Assembly: GCA_007922225.1 (NCBI GenBank)
Contig: ML679966.1
Coordinates: 59,106,148-59,170,147, forward strand
From: Emydura subglobosa
Lineage: Eukaryota > Chordata > Testudines > Chelidae
Length of the DNA stretch: 64,000 nucleotides
Reading direction: 5' to 3'
Shown here: one piece after another, positions 35,579 through 47,800 of the stretch
Layout: every line of letters begins with the position of its first letter
How positions within the stretch are numbered: the stretch's first letter is position 1
The notes under the pieces: generated by a model
Seen by the model: only the letters and a program-made list of their open reading frames with translations
What the model was told of the DNA's origin: nothing
Database searches by the model: none
Program-made: the position numbers and the translations under genes

Positions 35579-37474
35579 AAATGAGTCCAACAGTTACTTT
35601 CTAAAATCCACTGGCATCAGGGCCTAGAAAATCCAGAAGGCCACATGCAGATATCATATAATGTATGCTAGACTTCCAAGATGTTCATGAGATAATCAGA
35701 AACTCCACAGAAGCGAGTGCACTTCTGTATGCATGTTGTCCTCTCTGACTAAGGACCTAGGAAATTTGAAAAAGAAATTAGCTTTCTATATACATTAGAA
35801 TCTATTTCAAAACAGAAAGCTGGTTACAACCTAAAATGTAAAGTGAACAGTGCTTCTCCATAATCTCATATTTCTAGACCAAGCCACTTTAAAGATATGT
35901 CTTTCCAGAGAAAAGTAGAAGTGTTTTCCAAAATTGAAAAGTCCTTTTCCATCCACCACTAAAAAGTTCCATATCTCACAAAGCTCTTTGACCAATGAAC
36001 CTTAAATAATAAAGAAAAATTCCAGCTGTGATGCAGTAATTCATGGCAAATTTTATAAGCAGAGGAAGGTTGGAGGGGCAGCATCCAAATCAGTTTTTAT
36101 AAATAGACAGTGACTTACAACCTGAACGAACAGACTCATTCTTGTATTTCCATAATCTAGGTATTTATTAAACTATTTAAAGTAATTTAATACAAAATAT
36201 TGTAGGCCTCACACAAAGTGCAAATTATCTAAGGGCCATGCTTCCTCTGAAATCACGTTAGAGATTAGTTTTGTATGCTGGGCTCCGATTGTGTCCTATG
36301 GCCATTGACTGCTGAAAAGGGGGAGAGAATCACAGGTGAACACAATGGGCTCTCACACTAAGAACTCAACTTTCCAGGAAAGCACATTGAGGGCCCTCAA
36401 ATAAAAGGTTACAAGGGATCTGACCATCACATGGAGAAATCTGAGAAGCACTAAGGCCTAAAAGCAGGATGTGATCCAAAAATCAGTGGGCCCTACACCA
36501 GACTGAGACAAAAGCCCTTAGTAAAGCTATGTTGGCACATTTTTAAAATATAAAACCAAGTTAGAGTGCAGAGAACTAGGTGAGAAATACCTCTTTTGTA
36601 AGAAAACTCAGCTTCATTACTGCAGAGGATGGGCCTTCGTTGGAAGAGATCTGGGAGGGTTCAGCACATGGGGCTGTTTACTCTGTGGTTATGAAAAGCA
36701 TTTGGTACCTGTCCCCCTGCAGTCTTTTTAGGACCTCCCAGATAAGTGAGAAGCATGGGGAACATATAAGTAAACTCTCCTGTCCAGGGGATTAAGGCGG
36801 CATCCTAAACCCAAGATGTTAGATTGGGGCACCTCCTGCAATAGCTGTGCAGAAAGTGATTAGACTGTGATGCAAGCAAGCCCAAGAAGGGAAAAAAGTC
36901 AGTGTAGAAAACAAGACTCTGAAATGATGAAAGACTTTCCCACTGAATCCCTCCCTATTCCCCAGATAAAGAATGGATTTGCTTAACAGTCAGCCTGGGG
37001 CACACAGAAGGCTTTCACAGATGAGATGTTCTTTCTTGGACCCCTGGAAAAGAAGAGCTGATTCCTGCAACAGGCTTTCCCCTTTGTTTAGCCTTGTTTG
37101 TTGAAGCAGCCAACCATCACTGGTTTCACTGTCTGCTCTCAAAAGTGAAGGGGCCTTTTAATAACTTCTCAAGGAGCAAAAGGGTTAGCAGGATTTGCCT
37201 GTAGCTCCAAGATAGCTTTGTACATCGTCGGTTCAAAGGAACACCCTTGTCCCAAGATATAGTCCTGCTTCAGGTGGGCCCCCATCCCAGGAGACTGGCA
37301 ATGATTAGATGAAGATCAGGAAGATCTTGAAAGGATGACCCTTTCAGGATGTGGCTTTTTGACCACCACCAAGAGTCTCTCTTCTGGACCACCTGGTTGG
37401 AAGTAATATAATAGCAATGTATTACTATGAAGTTCACTCCACATATATCATCACAATACACCTATGTCATATGT

Positions 37475-37680
37475 GAATTATGCAGTGTTGTAACTGTGTT
37501 GGTCCCAGGATACTACAGGGACAAGGTGGGTGAGGTCATATCTTTTACTGGACCAACATCTGTTGGTGAGAGAGAAGTTTTTGAGCTTACACAGAGCTTC
37601 TTCAGAGAAGAGCTCCGTGTGAGGTTGAATAAAAGATATTCCCTCAACTCACCACTCAATCTCTGTAGTATGTGAATTAT
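37475..37680 (+). repeat. Interspersed repeat, turtle style (family not assigned)
   Basis: GTGTTGGTCCCAGGATACTA, TATCTTTTACTGGACCAACA and GAGCTTACACAGAGCTTCTT match a repeat that I recognise from turtle introns. Its head (CTGTGTTGGTCC) is like that of the fold-back element at 50633. No coding capacity. Confidence 0.6.
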
Positions 37681-38732
37681 GGATATCAAATAATATTTTT
37701 CTTCATGGATAGCTGAGGATAGTGTGAATGACCGTGCAACATCATGAAGCCAATAGAAGTTTAAATTTTCAGCCCACTCAAGAATACTCATAATTATGAA
37801 GCAACCAATATCTGTTATATGAGTGAATTTGTTTTTAGCTGTATTCTTACTTCAGAATCTAAAAGAACATGCTCCAGGAACATTAGTCTTGCCTCCAGCT
37901 ATCTAACTGCCAATTTGCTTTTTTGTGGTAGCACAACATACTATTCACTACCAGCAGATACATCACACTATAACTCTGACTGCTAAACATTGATCTGTTT
38001 TTTATTAATGTCTTAAAGTAATAGTGTTTTGTACATATATACTATAGAAGCAGGGTTTGCAAAGACATAAGTGGAGGTAACTAGTGTAACCTAACAAATT
38101 GTAAGACTTTTGGTTCTTTTTTAAAGACCATTGTTTTGGGGCTGGAGTGCATTCCCCCTCCTCCCCTCACCCTTCCCTTTAATAGTCATAAGAGTATGAA
38201 ACAAGCTCACATCTTGAAAACTTCCCAGGGAAACATGTATCCTGGGAGGGTCACAGAAAGGATGTTAGCAGTTTCCTTTACTGTTCCAGACTATCTAGAG
38301 CAGAAACAAGAGGGCATGTCAGGCTGACAGGAAGCTGTGCAATCTGATTGCTGGATAAGGGAAAGAAATGCTGCCAACAGAAAAATGCTAAAAACAGTCT
38401 CCACCTTCTCAAAACAGGAGGAGGGGAGAAAACAATACAGTTCTCTCACAGGCTCAAGTTTCTTCATTGCCAAACTCAGAGGGCAGCATAAATCACAGGT
38501 GTCCATAAAGGAAGCAGTTACTACATGTGAGAAGCAGTAGTGAAAGGCTGTTTTCCAAAGTGACACAAGTGGCTATTAGGGTATGTATGGGCCCATGTGT
38601 GTGCCAAGAACAATCTCTTAACATCTAGTCTCTCCTCCCTCCTTCCCTCCCAAACAGCAACATTATGGCACTTTATAAACTTGCTTCCTGAACTATGATA
38701 TAAAAGAGCATTAAAAGGTCTTATTCAAAGTA

Positions 38733-39541
38733 CAGTAGAACCTCGAAGGTACGAACACCAGAGTTATGAACAGACCAGTTAACCGAACACCCTATGAAAC
38801 CGGAAGCACTGTAAGCAATCACGCTGCAGTGGAGGGGAGGAAAAAAAAAAGAAAGCAAATACTGTGCAGAGCACAAACAGTCCAGGTTCTGTGCTGTTCC
38901 CGTAAGCCAAGGGCACTGTTTCACCCCCTCCCACTCCGCCCCACCCCACTTGGAGGGGGAAGCTGTTTTCACACACTCCACCCTCCCTCTGAGCCCTGGA
39001 AAGAAAGCTGCTACAGCTGAGCAACTCATGCTGCAAGGAACTGAAGACTGCAGTCAAAGCCTGGCCTGGAGCTGGAATGAAAGTCAGCTGTGCCCTGAAG
39101 GAGTTTTAAAGGGCCATAGCCTGTGCACAGACACAGCCCAAGCTTTGCTGCTGGCTGCACTCCTGGATCCTGCCAGCACCTCTGGAAGTGCAAGGGGCAG
39201 GAGAGGGGCACTGCAGCCGACTGGCACCAAACCCCTGCCATGTGCTGCCTCTGGAGCATGGCAAGCAGTGCACTGAGAAGGACGAGCCCTGGGGAGAGGC
39301 GGCTGAGGGCTGGGGCTTGTAGTGCCAAGGGTGTGAGGCAGGCTCCCCCCCAGTTCACCCCAAAGGCAAGAAACGATAGAGCTGCTTGCAAACCAGGCAG
39401 TGCTGCCAGGTGTCACCTTTGCAGAATTCTCTCCCAGCCTCAGCTGAAAGACACTGACTGCAGGGTACTGTACCATAATGTTTTATTCAGAGTTACGAAC
39501 AACCTCCATTCCCCAAGATGTTTGTATCTGAGATTCTACTG
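38733..39541. mobile_element. Tigger-like (pogo superfamily) non-autonomous DNA transposon
   Basis: The element is 809 bases and flanked by TA on both sides (38731-38732 and 39542-39543), the target duplication of Tc1/mariner/pogo transposons. The left end CAGTAGAACCTCGAAGGTAC and the reverse-complemented right end CAGTAGAATCTCAGATACAA share the CAGTAGAA-type terminus of Tigger elements. Near the right end AGAGTTACGAACAACCTCC fits the known subterminal text. The central part (about 38880-39440) is GC-rich with long overlapping open frames on both strands (up to 166 codons) and no transposase signature. It may be a captured or diverged filler. Confidence 0.85.
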
Positions 39542-42500
39542 TACCTCAATGATCTCTACCTCAGATAGGGCAGGAGAAAAGATTACATATTTCATCCTGG
39601 CAAGCAATACTTGTCCTAAATGAATTTATCTTTCATGTGCAGTACTTGACATTCAATATTAATGTCATAACTAAATTTGTAACAGGAATATTCTAAGATC
39701 AATGCTGAAAGCATCTGAAGATTCAGCTCATGATTTATTCAAATTTAAAAAAGATCTATGAATCTATTTTCATTACAAACAACAGCTCTTGAGGCCCCAT
39801 CACCATCATCTTGCTATGGTGCAAATACAGAGCTACCAGTTAACTGAGAAAATGTGGGACACCATGAACTCGGATTTGCAGTGAAGGGTTGGTTAACAAT
39901 ATACTTCACAATTAAACAAAAGGGAAACATTTTGTTGATTTGTATTACCCATTTGAAATAGAAGGCCTATTTAAACCTACTATCTTGCTAAGCAGTTCTT
40001 TCCAACATTATTCTAAACAATGTGTAGATATCCATTTTAAAGATAAACACCATGTCATATGAGAACATCAAACCATAGCAACAAACAATATTGATAATCT
40101 AATGCCCAATATATGATCAAAACCAACGTACAGTTGTTTATGTAAATATAAGTTTTAGATGTACAATCTCTTTCGATGAGATATGCATAAGTATGCACAT
40201 CACTGTACCTGAGTGCACGCACACAGTTTTATTTGAAAAAAGCACAGTTGAAGAATATTTGAACAAAGATCTAAGACTAATATTCCATTTTATATTTTCA
40301 AGTCATCTGAGTTTATTATTATATGGTGATTATAAGTTATTAAAATAATAGTTTTGAAAAGTTCTCTCATTACATAGTAGACTGAACAAATCTGTACCAG
40401 GACATTCTTTTAAAATGCATAATTTTAAGTCTCTTTTAAAAATGGGTGTACATGAATATCGCAGCTTTCAGGTTAAACAAATTTAAAATATATTTCTTAA
40501 AATACCACAAATAGTAATGTACCCGGCACTAACAGATTAAAAGTTTAACTTTAGAAAAGATATTTGAAAATTTAATTTGAGGGAAAAAAACCCACACATT
40601 TATAGATATAACATCATTTGGAACTAAAAAACTGTCAGGAAAGAATTATAAATTGCTGGAAAGGTGTAATTACAGCAGAAATGCTGACAGAGCACTAACT
40701 ATGGATATTTCCCACATCACTGTTTCAAAACTCAGAATCCCAAAAATGAATAGATATTTTTGGCTGTTCACAGACTGAAATTCACCCTTGCCCAGGAGGC
40801 CTGGCACTTCTCTTAAAAGCAGGATTCAGTGGGGCTTAAGCCTTGTGTGGGCCCCTCTGTACTGGGATAAATTTCATTCCCTACTCTGTGAGCTTTAACT
40901 TTTTTCCTTTGCAAGTGAAAAGGATTTGACACACATGAATTTGGTTGGAAGAGATACATTACATGTAACAAGTTTCCACAAGATCAAAATGGCTTTAATG
41001 TCCATGACCACTTTTATAAATGATAATTTATTTAAGCACAGGCTATGGGCTAACTTTAGGCATAATAAACTATACCCTGAAATAAGGGCCTTTTAACAAC
41101 TTCATTTACAGAAGTGCATGTGCAGAATTCAGAAGAATATTAAGTTTGTATGTGAAGGACTTTTAGATGAAGTTTTTTCATGTTCTAGAATCTAAATAAA
41201 AAATAATCAGCCTCATTTACAACAGAACATTTGAACAGAACAGAAAATCTGGGTGGGATTTTCAAAGGAGCCTACAGAAATTAGTTGCCAAAAAGCTCTC
41301 TCTAATTCCCTCAGGTTTATTTGAAACTCCAGCCAGATGCTACATAAAGGTGATTCCATTACTGCAAACTCAACTTCAGCAGATAAGTTCCATGCACTGG
41401 AAAAATGAAATAACTAATTCTTTGTAGTTTCTATGAAAATGGGATTTTGAATTCCGTGAAGTTTAATGTGGGGACAAACCTTAAACCTTTTGAACAAACT
41501 TTAAAAAGACAACGTCTTGTCTCCTCTTCATGAGCATTAGAGAGCTACTGAAACTTTTCATAAGAATAGGGGTTTGCGTAAGACACTTTGCCAAATTTCT
41601 CATTGTTCAGTGCAGTACCTACGTCCTTGTTATATACCTAAATGCAACCTGCAACTAAATCCCAAAGGCAGATGCATTTTATTGCTATTATGTGAATAAA
41701 ATTTGAAAAGAACTTTGGCATTTTTAGAATAAAACAAAACACTTAAACTGTGAGATAATGTATAAATTCCCAAACCCTACTCAATATAACCCTAAATCCT
41801 GACCTAGGGGCACCATTCTTGGAGAGACAAAAATTCTAATTTTTGAAGGTAAATTCACTATACTTGTCACGCAGTCCTAACTGTAGAGTTAGTTCAATAA
41901 TTTTGCTAAAACAAGCCCTTGTAATACTGCAATTACTGTCTAAACTAAGCTGAGACCAAGACTTTAGCCAGTCTTCAATCAAAAAGAAGGTCTGATTTGG
42001 TGGATAAAGCTGGAACCATGTTTAAAATCTAAAGTAATTGTATGTGACAATTGTTCAAGTTCAAAATAGCCTATGAAGGGCAGCCAAGAACAATAACATG
42101 CATCCTGGACTGCACAATATCAAGTACCAAGGCAACTGAAAATGTATGCTTCTGCATATATAGATTTTCTGCCTTAATCTAAATTAAATGTTTCTAATCT
42201 ACCTTACCTACTTTCATACCTATGTAAACTTCTGATCATTTCATAAGGAGCTTTACTGCTCCTGTAGTAGGCAGTAAGTGGTTTACGAAAATCTAAAATA
42301 TGAACAGCAGCACTCCATGACACTTAACAGATAACTCAAAGTTAATTTGTTCATTTCATTCAATTCATTTCAATTTCATAAATTAATTCAAATTCACTTA
42401 TGCTTCCATAGATACAAATTTTAAACTATACATTTTCCTATTTATGGATACAAATCCTGCATCCAATACCTGCTTGCAATTCCTTGACTTCAATGGGAGT

Positions 42501-43124
42501 TGCACAGCGCAGCAGAATTTGGGACTTATTTTTGTTTTTATTTCAATTACTTGTGTTATTTAGATTTCTAAAATAAGCACTCATCAATACGTTGAAAGCC
42601 TTTAGATAATTTTCAATCAATCTTTGACTACTCAAATTATTCCCAAGATATACAAAAATACCGCAGCAACCTTATGACGAAAAGCTCTCGACAAGAGGGA
42701 CAATAATAATTTTAAAAATCCCTCCAACTCTTAGCCTGCCATCTCCCCAAATTGCAAGAAGAAAAGATAAGCCATGCAAAGTGTTAAAAATCAAGTTCTG
42801 ATAGAGCAATCTCTAAAGTCAAAGACCCTCACAAAGTGCACACTGCTGGCAACTCCCTCTGTTACATTAAGCATATTCCAGCCATCTCAACTGTGGTGGT
42901 CTGGCATCAGGAGAGAGGCAGTCCCTCACATACTAAGTCATTAACCTTTAGAATTTTTAAGCTTTAAAACTTAAAATCTAACTTTTGATGAAAACATCTC
43001 TCTCCAAAACTACAAATTACAAATAGAGTCCATCAAAGTTTATACAGAAAATAATGGCTTGTATTATGGTCGCTTCTCTAGACACTGCCAAGTGGCTCTG
43101 ATAGTTACAAGTAAACATTAAAGT

Positions 43125-43325
43125 CAGTTCTATGCTACAAAGTTTTACCAGCACAGCTAACTGGGCTAAGAGCGTGGGGGATGGGGGAAAAAGAACAACA
43201 AACTCCCTCCCCACACTTAATCATCACTTTGACAACCCCCTGCCCTATGTAGAGACATAATTATACCAACAAAAGGACTCTTTTTGCCAGTATATGTGCA
43301 TTTCCAGTAGGACACTTTGCCAGTT
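43125..43325. mobile_element. MITE remnant
   Basis: CTATGCTACAAAGTTTTACC and GACAACCCCCTGCCCTATG, then AATTATACCAACAAAAGGAC, resemble a turtle-type DNA element whose consensus carries TTTTGCCAGCATAGCTA. The remnant is worn and the ends are uncertain. Confidence 0.5.
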
Positions 43326-43642
43326 GTAATGAAGATTAGACCTAAGTATTACCTTCAAATCAATAGAAGAATGTGCAGACTTGTTAGGTTACAGATCACC
43401 AGTTACCTTTAAACATTAGATTAGTAAGTGTATCAAAATCTCAAACTGCTTCCCTTTCAAAAGAAAACGTACTATCTTGTAAATAATTTGATGTTTGTTT
43501 TGTTTCACTAGATGACTATTGACAAAAAGCAATAAAACGTACATTCAATGTTATGTGCTGCACTACGTTGCCATTTTGGAATTTAAAATATTTATCTTAA
43601 GAAAATAGTTTGAGCAGCTGGTACTATGGAATACAGTCTTAC

Positions 43643-43774
43643 CTGGTAGATGTCAGAAAGGCTGCTGCTTCCAGAATCACTAGTGATGCTACATCCTGAG
43701 TGACTAGAGGTAACGTGGGTCACCTGTGGGTGGAGACTGTCAGTAAGATGCAGTTTTGTGAAGTCTGCAGGAAG
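43643..43774 (-). CDS. RAPGEF2: RAPGEF2 exon: N-terminal Ser-rich segment (about residues 21-64)
   Basis: This exon encodes 44 complete codons, beginning [17 protein letters not shown] and ending SSSLSDIYQ. The acceptor AG lies at 43775-43776 and the donor GTAAG begins at 43642, read on the minus strand. In the human protein, as I recall it, this segment follows a short first exon of about 20 codons, so the start codon is upstream of 64000. It precedes the cyclic-nucleotide-binding-like domain and is rich in Ser/Thr, so it is probably disordered and a possible phosphorylation region (inference). Both ends are phase 0 and the length is divisible by three, so skipping it would keep the frame. 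It stands alone between a 17.4 kb intron and one of more than 20 kb. Confidence 0.93.
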
Positions 43775-44689
43775 CTAAAGATGGGGTAGAAAAAGCAGCA
43801 TTACAATGTGAATTAGGTATGCACTGCAAAACACATTTACATTGTTCATGTCACATTTTACTCCCTGACAGTACCAAAAGCTGTACAAAATGTATTAAGA
43901 TGGCCCCTGGGGTTTGAGGATACAGCTTGCAACTTTAAGATTTATCATTAAATTTGCTCACAGTTCAAAGAATTATCACAAGTGTAAAAAAAGACTTGCT
44001 TCAAATGTAACAGATACAAAGACCATATCTAAAAAGAAAAACTGATGAACACAATGCATTTCAATTCTAATGCTATATTTAGTCATAACTAAATTCTCTG
44101 AGAGCCTTTTGACAGTTTCAACAATAAGCATTTCTTAAAGGATGGGATTAGGAGTGGCCAATGTTATACACTTTTCAGTAATAAAGTACTTTGAATATGA
44201 ATTTCCTATACCTCTGTTACTGAAATCAATGATTATAGCACAAGTAAACCTACTTGACTCAACTATCAGATACACTTTGAACTCAGATAACGAATAGGAA
44301 ACAAAGCAAAACTGAATTTGCAGAGCTACAAAAATTATACAATAAATATAAATTAACTATTTAAGTAACTGCAGAATCCTATTTGGTCACATTTGAATAA
44401 AGTAACATTCACTGTTGTAATCACTTCAACAAAAAAATACAGATCAAAACCCCAGTAACTTCAACTGTTTACTCGCCAAACAAACCCTTAACTCAACCCT
44501 ACCTGTCCTCCATTTCATAATTTTGAGATCCATAGTTTACTGTGGTTCCATATATGTAGGTAATCAATGTGAATTAAAATATATTAATATTAAAATATGT
44601 ATTATTAAAATACATTTTGAAATGTCATTCACAACACCCCTGGAGGAGGTAGTGCTGTTTCCATCACCTTATAGTGGCATGGTTGCAGC

Positions 44690-44830
44690 ACTCATGTCGG
44701 TGTTCTGAATCAGGCAGAGTGGGGGATTTGAACCTGCATATCCATTATCCATGCGAGTGGTCTAATCACAGGGCTATAGGAACGGAGAGGGTGGCAGAAG
44801 CAGCACCAGCGGCACTATGACTACCATGTC
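44690..44830 (-). mobile_element. tRNA-derived SINE
   Basis: The plus strand reads GGGGGATTTGAACCTGC then TCCATGCGAGTGGTCTAATC. Reversed, this is an A-box-like part followed by the B box GGTTCAAATCCCC of RNA polymerase III promoters. The surrounding text (AGGGTGGCAGAAGCAGCACC) fits a turtle SINE. It is not a functional tRNA: no cloverleaf is preserved. Confidence 0.55.
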
Positions 44831-47800
44831 CTCCAGTTTTGTGTTTTGTGAACAGAGACTAAGTTCCTTCATGAATCTAGCCCAAAATATTTATTGTGGC
44901 TGAAACTATTTAGTGAATTCATGTCAAATTTCATGAGTAGCTTTGGTTAAATGGAAACTGCATTTTGGGGTAAATAAACTATCCATCTGAAAAATTTCAC
45001 CCAGCTCTACTCCTGGTGGCTTGCACACAGGCCACTTTTCCTTTCAAACTTAATCCAACTCTTCCAGTATGTGCGTTTCGTCAAAAATGGATGTAATTGT
45101 TGGATCTGAGCAACTCTGTCAGCTAATCTTTGTACAACTCAATAGCAATTCTTAGAAAGGTTATTAAGAATGACTTTGAGCTATGCAAAGATTAGCATAC
45201 AGAACTGCTCAGTTCCATCAGCTACAGCCATTTTTGACAAAAGCACAAACAGAACTACATACAATGTAATTTATGAAAGCCACACAAGCCCTACAGTCAT
45301 TGTTACACATGAACATGGAATCAAGAAATATGGCTGGAATGAAGGTTGTTGAGGATAAAGGTAGCAATAATAGGCTGTGGATAGTGGCAGAAGGGAACTG
45401 ATGAGAGGAGTATCGGTAGGTATTGAATAACTTAACTGCTTCTTTTCCTTGCACTATATGGCTTGCAGGTGGCAAATGCCAGCTACCAACCTTAACTCAG
45501 AGTTAACAGATTTTGTGAGGAATATCAGAGATACAGTGTAAAAAAATATGCTCCTACTCAGCATTGTAATTGTCGATTCCTGGTTGTGAACGATTCCTGG
45601 TTGTAGAAACAATAGTGAACTGATTATAGTAAAGTTCACTCAGTGTTTTTTTGGAATTCAAAACAACATAAGGACCTTTCTTATTCCCAGTGTAATTTTC
45701 TTTAGATTAAAACTGTATTTTCTGAGGTCTAAAAATAATTTAAATTAAGAGGACTGCAACTTTTACACACATTCCATGCTTCTGAATATAAAGTTACAAT
45801 GTAGTCCCAGGGCCAAGGTTGGTGCTTTAAATGAGTCAGTTTAAATGAAAACAAAAAAATTGTTTTGTTTTTTTTTAAAACTCATCCATTAAAATATTCT
45901 TAAATCATAATTTTGTCCCACTTTACACAACAAGCACAGTACTGCATCTGGAAAAATATTTTCTGTGATTAATCGGAGGGAACACCAGCAAAAGCAATTT
46001 CTCATGTACTACTGTTACTTGAGAGAGAGAGGCTTCTTACATCTTTTTTTCCCCTTGAATGTTCAGAGTTATTAAGGGATGTGAAAGAATACATGGATGA
46101 CATAATTGCACAGGAGAGAATTTAGGAAAATAATTACAATACCACTCTTACACATATATAACTAAATCTGGCACATCTTTAATACCAAATTCACCAAATT
46201 CAGTTATTAATTTTTACAGAACTGGTTACAAGTTATCCACTTCATACCAAATTTATCCATCACAGAACCACACTAATTACCTAGATATGTTTAAAAATTA
46301 ACATTATGGCAAAGTGCAGGGGAAGTCTACTGTATATAAGATACAGGAGAAAAATTATTCCTATTGACAAAAGGAAAGATGAGCCCATGAAAATATACCT
46401 ATTAGTTTCCTACTAGAGATTAATAAAAGTCAAAATATCATTTCACATGCACAGATATTGTTCTTTTAAATAAAACAACATCACAGGCACTGAAGCATTC
46501 ATCCCATTTTGGAGAACGCCTTAAGAGAGTAAACACAATTTCCTTTTTAAAACTATAAAATAAAATAGTATTTTTTTCCATTTTCTTCAGCAACAATTAT
46601 GTGAAATTATTATCCTTGGGACAAAAACTGTTTCAGGTGTGAAATAAAGTGGCTTACCTTTAAACACACAATCACATCATCAATAACCTTCCTACCCTTA
46701 AAGCAATATTTTACTACCAACTCCCTCAAAGTGAGTCATTTCTTAGGTGAGCACAAAACCAACCATTACTTCTCTCTATAGATGTTTCTCCTATTTTAAG
46801 AACATGATCTTTCTCCTCCTCTAGAACATGCCTTGTCTGTGCAACGAAAGACAGGACTTGATATATGCTATGTTCTAGATAATAATGGGCTTCACCTTGG
46901 GTTTCTTAGTCATGCAAGACTCCCACTGACGTCAGTGTCACCATCGGACGAGTAAGGAGCCCAGGATTAGGCTCTTACTGCGTATTTCTTCATATCTTAA
47001 ATACGATGCTTCCAAAATACTACAAACTACAAATACTACAATATCAGATAAATCTGAAAATTTACAGTCAGTGGGAAAGGAAAAAAGACAGCAAATATGC
47101 ATTTGCAGTGTGATATGGTTACAGGAAAGGCCAATGCAATTTTCCACTACATATATAGTCCTCCATGTCTCTTTGGTAGAAACCCACATATAATGTAGCA
47201 TTCAATTCTAAAAACTGTATTACCAAATACATAAATAAAACAACAGGGACAAATGGGAAAGAAGTTCAAAGAAGAACAAAAAAACACCAGGAAACTTGAG
47301 GAACTGACATTTTGGGGGGGAGAGGAGAGGTCTGGGAAGGAGATTTTCCCCTTACTGCTAGATTGGCCTAGGTGCAGTTGAGGTTTTTTCACCTTCCTCA
47401 CAGCGGATTCAGGGAGACCTTTTTTCACGCATGGCATGAAGGAAGGTAGGCTATATGCCACAACTCATTATATAAGTGTGGGGTGGTCCAGTGCAGATAC
47501 TCCATAGGAAAGGTATAAATCCATATCAAGTGTCTCCTGTCCTTCTTTCGGTATAGCCACACAATAGCCCTATGGCATAGGTTAATAGCACATGAGCATC
47601 AATGTTTCACAAGAAGATAAACCAAGCTATCAGAGTTTTATAAACTATTTCATTTTCTGATATGCTAATGTAAGACATTATCAAGCAAAGAAGGTGGCAA
47701 CTCCTTCAATATTCATTCGTCAGCCCCAAACATATTTGTAAATTAAAGTTTATTCACTATCGTATCTTTAATTTGTATGAAGAATATTTAGCCAATAATG

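Larger units (their letters stand above)
26216..43642. other. RAPGEF2 intron (17.4 kb)
   Basis: The largest complete intron here. It carries a DIRS-like retrotransposon (28658-32990), a CR1 3' end (34220-34585), a palindromic MITE (35304-35578), a repeat at 37475-37680, a Tigger-like element (38733-39541) and a MITE remnant (43125-43325). The stretches 26220-28650, 33000-34210, 35590-37470, 37690-38720 and 39550-43110 show nothing clear apart from a 20-base poly-A run at 33338-33357 and short palindromic remnants. Confidence 0.75.
1056..43774 (-). other. RAPGEF2: RAPGEF2 gene, internal part (13 coding exons)
   Basis: Thirteen minus-strand exons join in frame into 2,375 coding bases (791 codons plus 2). 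Sizes in transcript order are 132, 178, 137, 159, 153, 165, 108, 204, 109, 247, 158, 241 and 384. All introns are GT-AG and no joined codon is a stop. Domain order is acidic N-terminus, cyclic-nucleotide-binding-like, REM, PDZ, RA and the start of CDC25, which is the PDZ-GEF architecture. RAPGEF2 is known to load GTP on Rap1/Rap2 at membranes and cell junctions. Segments such as [14 protein letters not shown] fit RAPGEF2 better than RAPGEF6 from memory of both proteins. The absence of frameshifts over 13 exons indicates a working gene. The first coding exon and all exons after the start of the catalytic domain lie outside the window. Introns range from 100 bp to 17.4 kb. Confidence 0.96.

Noticed and set aside
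38766..39623. Several long open frames (up to 166 codons) on both strands
   Set aside because: They overlap one another in a GC-rich Tigger-like interior, have no domain and no splice or start context. Low stop density follows from the composition.
44700..44770. tRNA gene
   Set aside because: Only A-box- and B-box-like text remains; no cloverleaf can be formed, and the flanks match a SINE.
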